Part shown: positions 1 to 7,285 of the stretch, piece after piece
Layout of the letters: each line of letters opens with the position of its first letter
How positions within the stretch are numbered: position 1 is the first letter of the stretch
NCBI GenBank assembly: GCA_003224905.1
Contig: QIAA01000172.1
Location: forward strand, 1 to 32,863
Source: Acidobacteriota bacterium
GTDB taxonomy: Bacteria > Acidobacteriota > Terriglobia > Terriglobales > Acidobacteriaceae
Reading direction: 5' to 3'
DNA length: 32,863 nt
Position numbers and translations under genes: made by a program
Notes under the pieces: model-generated
Told to the model about the DNA's origin: nothing
The model's input: the letters and a program-made list of their open reading frames with translations, nothing else
Database searches by the model: none

Positions 1-436
1 CCGCTTCCTTAATCAACCGACGAGACCCATACTGGCAACGACTTAGCTGAACAGAGAAAGCTCTAGCGGTTGTGGTCACTCGCAGCCAAGAAAAGATCTT
101 CCTCTGGCACCGTTTTTCAACAACCACAGGACATTACACTCAGAATTGGTCAATAGAACTTGAGGCGAATGTGCGCGTACTCAGAAAGTGAAGTGGGCTG
201 TTTCCGGTCGAGCAAAGGATTCTCGCAGGTCACTCCGACTTGCGGAGCTTCTCCCCGCCTGATTTTGCTCCCATTCGGCGGCATCCCCAACAGCCCAGGG
301 GTTCGAAGAGAATGCTAGCGGTGTGCCGCGCGGGTTCGAAAGTGACCGAGGTACTAGCACAGTATGCGGGTCTGAGCCATCGGCCTTCTCATGGAAGGCG
401 ATTTCACGACTTATCTCTCAATACGGCAATCTGATT
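1..436. other. Left-edge stretch with no recognised gene
   Basis: No protein family, tRNA or rRNA could be recognised here. A 64-codon open frame at 240-434 has no Shine-Dalgarno site, no family resemblance and an arginine- and proline-rich composition typical of chance frames. Two small hairpins are visible, CTCCG/CGGAG near 233-247 and GCCTTC/GAAGGC near 383-399, neither followed by a T-run. The stretch ends at the stop codon of the minus-strand acylase, so it is that gene's downstream flank. Confidence 0.5.
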
Positions 437-2902
437 CTAGTTACCCGGCAGCATTCTTAATTCGTGTGCCCGCGACCGTTCAATGGCTTCCCTGGAGAAA
501 GCTAGATTGAACGTTGATCCCTCATACCAGGCTTTCCACTGATCCATGTAATAGGGACTGAGAAAATTTCCTGCTTCTCCCGTCACCAAGTTGAAAGTGC
601 ATTGATCGAGGTCTGCAAGATCCACGGTCATCCGCTCGGATGGCCCATGACTCCGGCTCACGGCCTTTACTGTGTAGCCGCTTCCGGATTGCGGTTGCAC
701 TCCGGGTCCAGTCCAGCGCCGCAACAGCGGAATTTCACCGAGGATCGGGTGCTGGATGGCGACGGCATTGTAGTCTCCCCAGTTCCAGCGGCTGAGCTCC
801 GCAGGCAAATCTCTTGACCCTAAAGCGCTATCAACCGCGGCGGCCAGCAAGTCGTCATAATTTGAATAGCCCTCCGGCAGCCAACGCTTAGGCTGATGCA
901 GCAGTATGTTCTCCAGCCAGACTGACTGCAATCCCCAACTGTAGCTCCTCCAACTGAAAGATGTCTCCTCGGCTGAGTCTTCGTGGGCGGAGCCGAGCCT
1001 CGGCTGCAATAGCAAGCGCACCAACTCCCGGCGAGAGCGCACAGTAATGAGAGGCGCGGCCGAGCCTGCGTTCATCCGCCCATCCCACGCGCGCAAGACG
1101 TCCGCGGCGTGCTTCGCGCGCGCTGAGGCATGCGAGGCATGATCCACGGAATAGACGAACCGCTCGGCTGCGTAGCGGTCGAATTCGGAAACAATGTCAG
1201 TCTGCAGTGCCAGCATGTCGCCGGCGGAAAATTTCTTGCCTGATCCGAGCACGCGATAAATGCGTGCCGTGCGCCATGGCGCTTCCCAGTCATTGGTGAC
1301 GAAGTAGGAAAAGTTGTCCGAGGTCACACGTGCATTCGCAGTTGCGATGATCCCCGATGGCGGATTGTAGATGCTGGGCAGTTTTTCGTACGGAATGTAG
1401 CTGACCCACTCATGCGCGTCATCACTGCCATTGGCCGGAAGGCTGCCATCTCCGGAAGCGCGTATGGGAATTTTGCCTGTGGCTTGATAACCGATGTTGC
1501 CATCCACATCGGCGTAGACGACGTTCTGCCCTGGCGCGTCGAACTTGGAGAACGCGCTGCGGAACTCGGTCCAGTTTTGAGCCGTGTTTACGTCGGCAAA
1601 CGAAATTCGCAGCCCGTCATAGAGCGTCCAGCGCAGCGCCAGCTTGCGTGATTCTCCTGGAACCAGCTCGGTGATGATGGGCCCGTGCCGAGTCACCACG
1701 ACGTCCAGATTGACATCTGCCGCGCCCTTCACGTGAATTGTTTCGCGGCGATGTTCGGGATCTTTCCAGCCTTGCGGAGTGAGGTATTGTCCACTGGCAT
1801 TGAAGGTCTCGATATAAACATCCTCTACCTGCGGCCCAAGATTCGTGAATCCCCAGGCGATTCTCTGATTGTGTCCGACGATCACGTAAGGCATGCCTGG
1901 CAGCGTGAAGCCGACGACGTCTAAAGTTCCGCTGCGCAGGTGGGCCTCGTACCAAAGGTTCGGCATCTGGTGTCCGAGATGCATATCGTTCGAAAGCAGC
2001 GGCTTTCCTGACTCGGTGTGCGCGCCGGAGATAACCCAGTTGTTCGAGCCTAGGACAGGGACATCTACGGGGAATTGTTCTTCTACCGGGAGATGATGAA
2101 ACTGGCTGGCGAGGGAGCTGCCCGTTCCTTCGTCGATCTCTTTGTCGTCATCGGCGCCTTTTTCTCTTTTGTTCTGATCCAAGCTGGGGCGATCTTCGGT
2201 CGGCGGATGGTCGTGCCAGGACGAGTTCACATATAAGTCGGCGGTAAGTTCCGGCCCCAGTTTGGCGAAGAGTTTTTCTCGCACCAGTGCATTCTTGTAT
2301 GGATAGTGGTTCAGGTCCTTCACCATTTGTGCGGCGATCAGAACGGAATCCTCCAGCGTCCAGGGGCGCGGGGAATAGCGCAGAATGCGAAGCTCGATGG
2401 GAAGGCGGCCGCGCCGCGACTCGATGTAGGCATTTACGCCGCGAGCGTATGCGTCGAAATAGGCGCGGTCTTGCTGGGAAGCAATCTCTACACCCTTCCT
2501 CGCCGCCGCTCTCAAACTCAGGATCCTCTGTTCACGATCACTGGCTAACAGTTCTTTGCCCAGAATTTCAGATAACTCCCCACTGGCGTAGCGGCGCAGC
2601 AGGTCCATTTGCCACAGGCGATCCTGAGCAGTGACGTATCCTTGCGCGAAAAAGAGATCTGGCAGATTGTCGGCCTCAATCGTAGGAACGCCATGTCCGT
2701 CGCGGATCACGCGCACCTGAGAGGAGAGCCCGGGCACCGTTATTTTTCCGGCCAGCTGCGGCAAAGCGGAACGCGCTACGGAGTAGAGCCATGACAGCGC
2801 GGCGAAGAGTGCCAGCAGGGCTAAAACCAGCAGCAGAGAAACTACGCGCCCGAATGTGAAACGCCGCCGTGAAACGGAGATGGAAGTAGTAACCGTCGCC
2901 AT
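437..2902 (-). CDS. Penicillin acylase family protein (Ntn hydrolase)
   Basis: This is an 821-residue member of the penicillin/acyl-homoserine-lactone acylase family (peptidase S45), which cleaves amide bonds after self-processing of a precursor into alpha and beta chains. An N-terminal hydrophobic segment at about residues 19-42 would anchor or export it. The family's alpha-chain signature is seen near residues 64-110 (RDxxGVPxIxA, then AQGYVxAQDRLWQMD). The beta chain would begin at Ser286 in LGSNNWVISG, the expected autocatalytic nucleophile followed by the usual N-N-W-V. SNDMHLG follows at about 304-310, as is typical. Residues 232-275 before the cleavage point are charged and low in complexity (DDDKEIDEG), fitting the excised spacer. 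Length is normal for the family. The natural substrate cannot be told from sequence; lactone quenching, beta-lactam side chains or peptide scavenging are all possible. No strong Shine-Dalgarno site precedes the ATG. Confidence 0.93.
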   Translation of the reverse strand: MATVTTSISVSRRRFTFGRVVSLLLVLALLALFAALSWLYSVARSALPQLAGKITVPGLSSQVRVIRDGHGVPTIEADNLPDLFFAQGYVTAQDRLWQMDLLRRYASGELSEILGKELLASDREQRILSLRAAARKGVEIASQQDRAYFDAYARGVNAYIESRRGRLPIELRILRYSPRPWTLEDSVLIAAQMVKDLNHYPYKNALVREKLFAKLGPELTADLYVNSSWHDHPPTEDRPSLDQNKREKGADDDKEIDEGTGSSLASQFHHLPVEEQFPVDVPVLGSNNWVISGAHTESGKPLLSNDMHLGHQMPNLWYEAHLRSGTLDVVGFTLPGMPYVIVGHNQRIAWGFTNLGPQVEDVYIETFNASGQYLTPQGWKDPEHRRETIHVKGAADVNLDVVVTRHGPIITELVPGESRKLALRWTLYDGLRISFADVNTAQNWTEFRSAFSKFDAPGQNVVYADVDGNIGYQATGKIPIRASGDGSLPANGSDDAHEWVSYIPYEKLPSIYNPPSGIIATANARVTSDNFSYFVTNDWEAPWRTARIYRVLGSGKKFSAGDMLALQTDIVSEFDRYAAERFVYSVDHASHASARAKHAADVLRAWDGRMNAGSAAPLITVRSRRELVRLLLQPRLGSAHEDSAEETSFSWRSYSWGLQSVWLENILLHQPKRWLPEGYSNYDDLLAAAVDSALGSRDLPAELSRWNWGDYNAVAIQHPILGEIPLLRRWTGPGVQPQSGSGYTVKAVSRSHGPSERMTVDLADLDQCTFNLVTGEAGNFLSPYYMDQWKAWYEGSTFNLAFSREAIERSRAHELRMLPGN

Positions 2903-2968
2903 AGGAAAAATCTGATTCTAGGGGGCTGGTCCGGCAAACACAATGCGGATTCCCCGCGAGAATTGCAT

Positions 2969-2996
2969 TTGATAATGTGGGTGAAATTAGTAAGAT
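2969..2996 (+). promoter_or_regulatory. Possible sigma70-type promoter
   Basis: TTGATA at 2969-2974 and TAAGAT at 2991-2996 are separated by 16 bp in the 270-bp gap between the divergent acylase and zinc-ribbon genes. It would transcribe the zinc-ribbon gene with a long leader of about 170 nt. The assignment rests only on resemblance to -35/-10 consensus, so it is weak. Confidence 0.3.
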
Positions 2997-3172
2997 GCGC
3001 CGTGTAATCCGAATCTGATTCGGCAGAATTGGTTGTCATCCTGGCGGCGCGTCAGTTTTAGTAGTAGATTCTTCTCCTAATGCGAAACCAGCACGCTTGC
3101 CGACCAGCCAACAGATCGCGTACCAGGCTCAACGAACCTGTTCACAATCTCACCTCAACTGTGGCCTGAACA

Positions 3173-3622
3173 ATGCCTATCCCATGTCCGTTTTGCACTG
3201 CGCAAATGCCCGATGATTCTGTGTTCTGTCCTGAGTGCGGCAATCGCGTTGACAGTGCTTCGCCAATGGCGGTTACTGGAGCAGAAAAGATAATCGCGGC
3301 GCTGGCGTATATGTTCCTGCCTGCGATCATCTTTCTCTTCCTTGAGCCTTATAAGAGAAACCGCTTTGTCCGGTTCCACTGTTTTCAAGCGATATTCCTG
3401 GCAGTGGCGGGGATCGTCATGGGCACGATATTGAAAATTGCTGCCGCAATTCTTTTTCTTGTCCCGCTGCTCGGGCCGCTTATAGTCGTCTTGGCATGGA
3501 TCGTTCTCGGCCTCGCCTGGTTCATCCTGTGGATTGTTCTCGTCCTTAAGGCGCTCCAAGGCGAGATCTTCAGGCTCCCTTATATTGGCGACATGGCCGA
3601 AAAACAAGCAAATGCGATATAG
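3173..3622 (+). CDS. Zinc-ribbon membrane protein, DUF4870-like
   Basis: A 149-residue protein with an N-terminal zinc ribbon (Cys5-x2-Cys8 and Cys19-x2-Cys22, the CPFC...CPEC pattern) followed by a membrane domain. Hydrophobic segments lie at about 38-54 and then 68-127. The motif FVRFHCFQAIFLAVAG between the first helices is the hallmark of the DUF4870/Tic20-like small membrane family (xRxHxxQA). The biochemical role of this family is not established; zinc-ribbon-fused versions are common in Acidobacteriota. It reads divergently from the acylase gene and is followed 95 bp later by the DHH phosphoesterase on the same strand, so co-transcription is possible. Confidence 0.8.
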   Translation: MPIPCPFCTAQMPDDSVFCPECGNRVDSASPMAVTGAEKIIAALAYMFLPAIIFLFLEPYKRNRFVRFHCFQAIFLAVAGIVMGTILKIAAAILFLVPLLGPLIVVLAWIVLGLAWFILWIVLVLKALQGEIFRLPYIGDMAEKQANAI

Positions 3623-3682
3623 CGTCTCTTGACAGAATCCGGCCACAATGTCATTCCTATTCTCTTTTACTTTATAGACTCA

Positions 3683-3710
3683 GGGGCGGACCTCCGCCCC
3701 AAAAGGGCGG
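3683..3710 (+). promoter_or_regulatory. Competing hairpins just before a TTG start
   Basis: Three short arms lie in a row: GGGGCGG (3683-3689), CCGCCCC (3694-3700) and GGGCGG (3705-3710). The middle arm can pair perfectly with either neighbour, so the two hairpins exclude each other. The second one would sequester the GGGCGG that sits 7 nt before the TTG start of the phosphoesterase, the only purine-rich candidate for its ribosome binding site. There is no T-run, so a simple intrinsic terminator for the upstream gene is unlikely. A translational switch is an inference; a local repeat or accident of base composition is the alternative. Confidence 0.35.
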
Positions 3711-3717
3711 CTGGACC

Positions 3718-4680
3718 TTGAAGGTCAGGATCTTCTATCACGATCGTTGTTTCGATGGCGCTTCTTCAGCGGCAGTATTCTCGCGCTTCTATCGCGAGCG
3801 CATCCGGAGCGATGTCGAGTTTGTTTTCTCCGGCCTATTGCACCGCGCCGGTTCTCTGTTCGATGAAACACAATTTGACGGCGATGAGAATGCAATCGTC
3901 GATTTCAAATATTCCAGCTCCCGGAAGATCACCTGGTGGTTTGATCATCACCAGAGTGCGTTTCTGACGCCGGAGGATGCCGCCCATTTCGAGCAGGACC
4001 AGAGCAATCGCAAGTTTTATGATCCGGATTTCAAATCCTGTACCAGTTTCATTTCCATGATCGCGGAGCAGCGTTTCGGCTTCAATCCCAGCGCCGTAGC
4101 GGATCTGGTGCATTGGACTGACATCATCGATGGCGCCCTTTATCCGGATGCCAGCACGGCAGTCGAGATGAAGGCGCCGGCCATGAAGTTGACCATGATC
4201 ATCGAATCGGCGCAGGAGTTCGGCTTCATTCCGCGGCTCATTCCTCTGCTTGCCACAATGCCATTGGAACAGATTTTGGAGCAGCCTTTCATTGCCGCAG
4301 CCCTCCCCCGTTTGCTCGAACGTCACCAGGGCTCCATCAAGGTTCTACAGGAACGCATGGAATGTAAAGACGGCACGCTGTTCTTCGATATCACTGATCA
4401 TGAACTCGAGGGCTACAACAAGTTCATCCCCTATTACCTGCACCCCGAATGCACCTACAGCGTGGGATTGAGCAAGAGCAGCTTTCGGGTGAAAGTGTCA
4501 GTGGGATCGAATCCTTGGGCGGCGATACCTCCGGCAGTGAACCTGGCCAAGATCTGCGAGCGCTATGGTGGCGGCGGACATGCACGCGTCGGCGCAATTT
4601 CTTTCGACGTCACGCAAGGCGAGAAAGCTCGCACGGTGGCGGCGGAAATCGTGAAGGAATTGCGCAGTAGTGCTAGCTAA
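3718..4680 (+). CDS. DHH/DHHA1 family phosphoesterase
   Basis: A 320-residue protein with the layout of the DHH superfamily, manganese-dependent phosphoesterases that include NrnA-type nanoRNases/pAp phosphatases. The N-terminal metal motif is HDRCFDG (His8, Asp9, Asp13), the name-giving DHH triad is Asp76-His77-His78 in WWFDHHQSAF, and the C-terminal DHHA1 substrate-binding motif is GGGGH at 284-288. The start is TTG at 3718: no in-frame ATG lies before the first metal motif, and the family normally begins a few residues before it. Whether the substrate is short RNA, pAp or another phosphodiester is not visible. The body between DHH and DHHA1 differs from textbook NrnA, so I do not give a gene name. 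It converges on the gene ending at 4708. Confidence 0.85.
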   Translation: MKVRIFYHDRCFDGASSAAVFSRFYRERIRSDVEFVFSGLLHRAGSLFDETQFDGDENAIVDFKYSSSRKITWWFDHHQSAFLTPEDAAHFEQDQSNRKFYDPDFKSCTSFISMIAEQRFGFNPSAVADLVHWTDIIDGALYPDASTAVEMKAPAMKLTMIIESAQEFGFIPRLIPLLATMPLEQILEQPFIAAALPRLLERHQGSIKVLQERMECKDGTLFFDITDHELEGYNKFIPYYLHPECTYSVGLSKSSFRVKVSVGSNPWAAIPPAVNLAKICERYGGGGHARVGAISFDVTQGEKARTVAAEIVKELRSSAS

Positions 4681-4707
4681 GAGGGGGTTCCGCCCGTGCT
4701 TTGCCAG

Positions 4708-5634
4708 CTACTGTAGCGGCATACCGCTGCCGAGGCAGCTTGCTGCTTTGCCGTCACTCGAATAGCGGATTACGGCAGATTCATCGCTGCAATAAGCCCG
4801 CAGACCAGCACTCGGATCAACCGGCACGGCGCTGATTCTGTATTGCTTAGCCGGTGCACCCGCGCAGCCGGTCAGGGAAAAAACGTAACCTGCTTTCTTG
4901 CCGCTGGCGAGACCGCTGTCGATTAGCATCGCCTGCTGCTCGTTGGCACCGCCTGCACCGAAGCCGTCCAGATCGGAAAGTGAACAGGTATAACCGCGAG
5001 CGGGATATGTCGCAGCATAGGTCACTTCTGCGGTGTTGATGTTTCTGATAGCCGCCACTGCCGGTGGCTGGTTGGCTGCCTGACCCTGCCTCATGCTCTT
5101 GGCGATTTCGTCGAGGAACTTCGGGTCAGCCAGCGATATGCGCATAGTTAGCAGGAGTTCGTTTAACTTCCAGACCTCTGCCTCCTGCTTCATCACAAAA
5201 GTCAGTTTGGGTGTGAGAAATGAATTTTGTTTCTGGCCGTCTTTGTAAAGATGGAAAGAAACCTCGATTTCATCTTCATCGCTTTGAAGGTCGTCCCGCT
5301 CGACCGTGATCTCCAGTTTGCTGTGTGTACGCGCATCTTCGGCGGTCATCAGGGTTGGGCCGACGTCAAAGGTTTGCAGCTGTTGTCCGCTGGCCGTAAG
5401 CTGCCCACTCAGCGCCGAAAATCCCTGGAGCATGGTGAACGAGTCCCCGCCGCCCGCCTTGCGTAACGCCGCCCGCATCGCATCTGGCAGATGCTTCTCG
5501 AGGGTTCCAGGAGTTTTGCTGAAGAACATCTCGATCAGCGCCTGGCGAGCATTCTGTGGCCGACGCCGTTCCTGCCCGTGCAGCGCAAGTATGCAGGCGA
5601 ACACGAGCGCCCACACCGTTCCCATCCGCTTCAT
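4708..5634 (-). CDS. Secreted protein with pilin-like C-terminal head
   Basis: The chosen start (5634) has a clear GGAGG five or so bases upstream and opens directly onto a Sec signal peptide (MKRMGTVWALVFACILALHG). An in-frame longer version starting at 5676 would put 14 polar residues before the signal and is less likely. Residues 25-180 form an alpha/beta region without a family I recognise. Residues 192-308 match the head region of acidobacterial type IV pilin/type II pseudopilin-like proteins: AAIRNINTAEVTYAATYP, then GYTCSLSDLDG, four cysteines (217, 257, 282, 300) and a closing YSSDG segment. The class III prepilin leader and hydrophobic pilin helix are absent, so this is not a normal pilin subunit. 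It lies 160 bp downstream of the protease gene on the same strand, beyond a probable terminator. Role unknown. Confidence 0.75.
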   Translation of the reverse strand: MKRMGTVWALVFACILALHGQERRRPQNARQALIEMFFSKTPGTLEKHLPDAMRAALRKAGGGDSFTMLQGFSALSGQLTASGQQLQTFDVGPTLMTAEDARTHSKLEITVERDDLQSDEDEIEVSFHLYKDGQKQNSFLTPKLTFVMKQEAEVWKLNELLLTMRISLADPKFLDEIAKSMRQGQAANQPPAVAAIRNINTAEVTYAATYPARGYTCSLSDLDGFGAGGANEQQAMLIDSGLASGKKAGYVFSLTGCAGAPAKQYRISAVPVDPSAGLRAYCSDESAVIRYSSDGKAASCLGSGMPLQ

Positions 5635-5730
5635 TGGACCTCCAGATTTGGCCGAATGATGGCAGGACCGCCGCAAATCCCGCCAGTTACGAAGGTAAGA
5701 CAGAAATGGCCTGATTGCGGATCGGCGCAG

Positions 5731-5776
5731 GAAAAAGAGAAAAGCCCCAGCGAGACAGTGCCCACCGGAGGTTTTT
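5731..5776 (-). terminator. Probable rho-independent terminator of the S53 protease gene
   Basis: Read on the minus strand, an A-run followed by CCTCCGGTGGGC, a short ACTGT loop and a partner arm ending GGGGCTTTT forms a long stem with one mismatch and several G-U pairs. It is followed by the pyrimidine run CTCTTTTTC. The structure begins about 18 nt after the protease stop codon, the expected place. Stem quality was judged by eye only. Confidence 0.45.
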
Positions 5777-5793
5777 ATTTGCCTTCCGTCGTG

Positions 5794-6990
5794 CTATTTG
5801 CCGCTCGTGCCTAAATCGCTTCCTACGCCGGTAACAAAGTCATATCCAGTACCGGCGCTGAAGCTTCCGGCGGAGCCGGAAGTAATATCGCGAAAATCAG
5901 CGGTATTGGCGCGATTGCTGTAGATCGTGCCCAGCTCGGAAACGGTGTTGGTGGAAGTGGTGACGTGTCCAGCCAGATTTACGATTCCAGCCAGCGACGG
6001 CGAGGAGACGCTGGTGCCGCCGAAGACCAGCCATCCGCTGGACCCCTGGCAGCGGGTGCTGTCGTACACCGAAACGCCGGAGTTGGGGTTGGCGTCGAAG
6101 GAGAAATCGGGAGCCGAACGCTTCGTAGGATCGGTGTTCGCTACATTGTTCTGATAGGACAGCTTGTTCTCGTATCTGCTTGGACCACCACCGCTGCCGC
6201 TCCACGCTGTTTCACTGGTGAATTGTCCGGAGCCGTTACGGTTGATGGTGGTTCCGCCCGCAGAAATGACATAGGGCGATACTGACGGATATCCGTTCAC
6301 ACCGCCGGTGTCGCCGCTGGCCGCGAAGTACACGACGCCGTTGTTCTGGAAATGGCCGTCGTTGCTTGCCTCCGTGGAGAATTCGCCTCCGCTCCAGCTC
6401 ATTGAGACTTCGCCGACCCCTCCGGTTGTGACTTGCGCAGTTGCGACGTCAACCGCATTGAAAAGATCGACGAAGCTGTTCGAGGCTGCTTCGACCAGCA
6501 CGATCTTGGCATTCGGAGCCATCGCATGCGCCCACTCGATATCAAGTGCCGCCTCCTGTCCCCAGCCGCAATTGGCCTGGGGCTTGGTGCCGGTGGCAAA
6601 GACCTTTTTGAAACAGCCATTCGCGGTGGTGCAGGCGGGAAGCCCGAATTGCTGCGAGAAGACGCTAAGATCGTTTTCCGCGGTCGCATAGTCGAACGCG
6701 TCAACAATCGCAATGGTTCCCGATCCGCCGGTTGAGGGCAGATTGTAAACGCCACGGATCGATGCTGGGCTTTCACCTGAAGGCCCGCGCGGCCCGGGCT
6801 TGTTGGGCTTGGCGTCCATTCGGATCAAGTGGTTGGTATGGGCACGAAAGCCTTTATCCTGAAGCCGTTCCACTGTACTCTCAGGAACCATCACAGAGGC
6901 ATGCTTCGGTGACTGGCCTTGGGCGAACCCCCAGCCGGATGTGAACAGCACGAGAGCGACACTGAGCCACATGAGCTTGAAACGCTGCAT
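5794..6990 (-). CDS. Secreted sedolisin-type serine-carboxyl protease (S53)
   Basis: Starting at the ATG at 6990 (AGGAG upstream; signal peptide MQRFKLMWLS...GFAQG) gives 398 residues. A longer reading from 7050 would bury the signal behind basic residues. The S53 catalytic set is complete: Glu146 and Asp150 in GQEAALD, the oxyanion Asp227 in ASGDTGG, and nucleophile Ser327 in GGTSVSSP. The C-terminal calcium site (FRDITSGS ... GYDFVTGVGS) is also present. Such enzymes digest proteins outside the cell, usually at acid pH. Only about 75 residues separate the signal peptide from the catalytic core (SPASIRGVYNLP), whereas kumamolisin-like enzymes carry a propeptide of roughly 180 residues or more. 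Folding or activation may therefore differ. Confidence 0.92.
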   Translation of the reverse strand: MQRFKLMWLSVALVLFTSGWGFAQGQSPKHASVMVPESTVERLQDKGFRAHTNHLIRMDAKPNKPGPRGPSGESPASIRGVYNLPSTGGSGTIAIVDAFDYATAENDLSVFSQQFGLPACTTANGCFKKVFATGTKPQANCGWGQEAALDIEWAHAMAPNAKIVLVEAASNSFVDLFNAVDVATAQVTTGGVGEVSMSWSGGEFSTEASNDGHFQNNGVVYFAASGDTGGVNGYPSVSPYVISAGGTTINRNGSGQFTSETAWSGSGGGPSRYENKLSYQNNVANTDPTKRSAPDFSFDANPNSGVSVYDSTRCQGSSGWLVFGGTSVSSPSLAGIVNLAGHVTTSTNTVSELGTIYSNRANTADFRDITSGSAGSFSAGTGYDFVTGVGSDLGTSGK

Positions 6991-7184
6991 TTTCCTTAGT
7001 CTCCTTCCAGAGCAGAATCCAGAGAAGCGGCACTTGAGCGGCAACAACAAACCAGTACTTAACTCTGCAAGGAAGACAAGGCTCTGTCAAGATGAAAGCT
7101 TTTGCAGCCAGGCACGGACGTCCGCCGACTCCCGCTACTAGCCTGAGAGTACAAGCATTACCTCGCCTGTCATTCTGGAAGCGC

Positions 7185-7212
7185 GACATTGTTTTCTGCC
7201 TCGCGATAGAAT
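7185..7212 (+). promoter_or_regulatory. Possible promoter of acs
   Basis: A TAGAAT hexamer at 7207-7212 lies 16 bp after GACATT at 7185-7190, about 75 bp before the acs start, in the 295-bp divergent gap between the protease and acs. The -10 resemblance is good and the -35 weak. No CRP-like palindrome was recognised. Confidence 0.3.
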
Positions 7213-7285
7213 CTGCGGGTGCCCAGGCTGAACAGTTTTTCGCACGAGGTACCACGAGTAACCACCAGTCGCGAGGATTCAACCC

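Noticed and set aside
290..350. GGGTTCGAA strings suggestive of a tRNA T-loop
   Set aside because: No acceptor stem, D-arm or anticodon arm at the required distances on either strand.
3155..3646. 163-codon open frame on the minus strand
   Set aside because: Exact antisense of the zinc-ribbon membrane gene, highly charged as expected for the reverse of hydrophobic codons.
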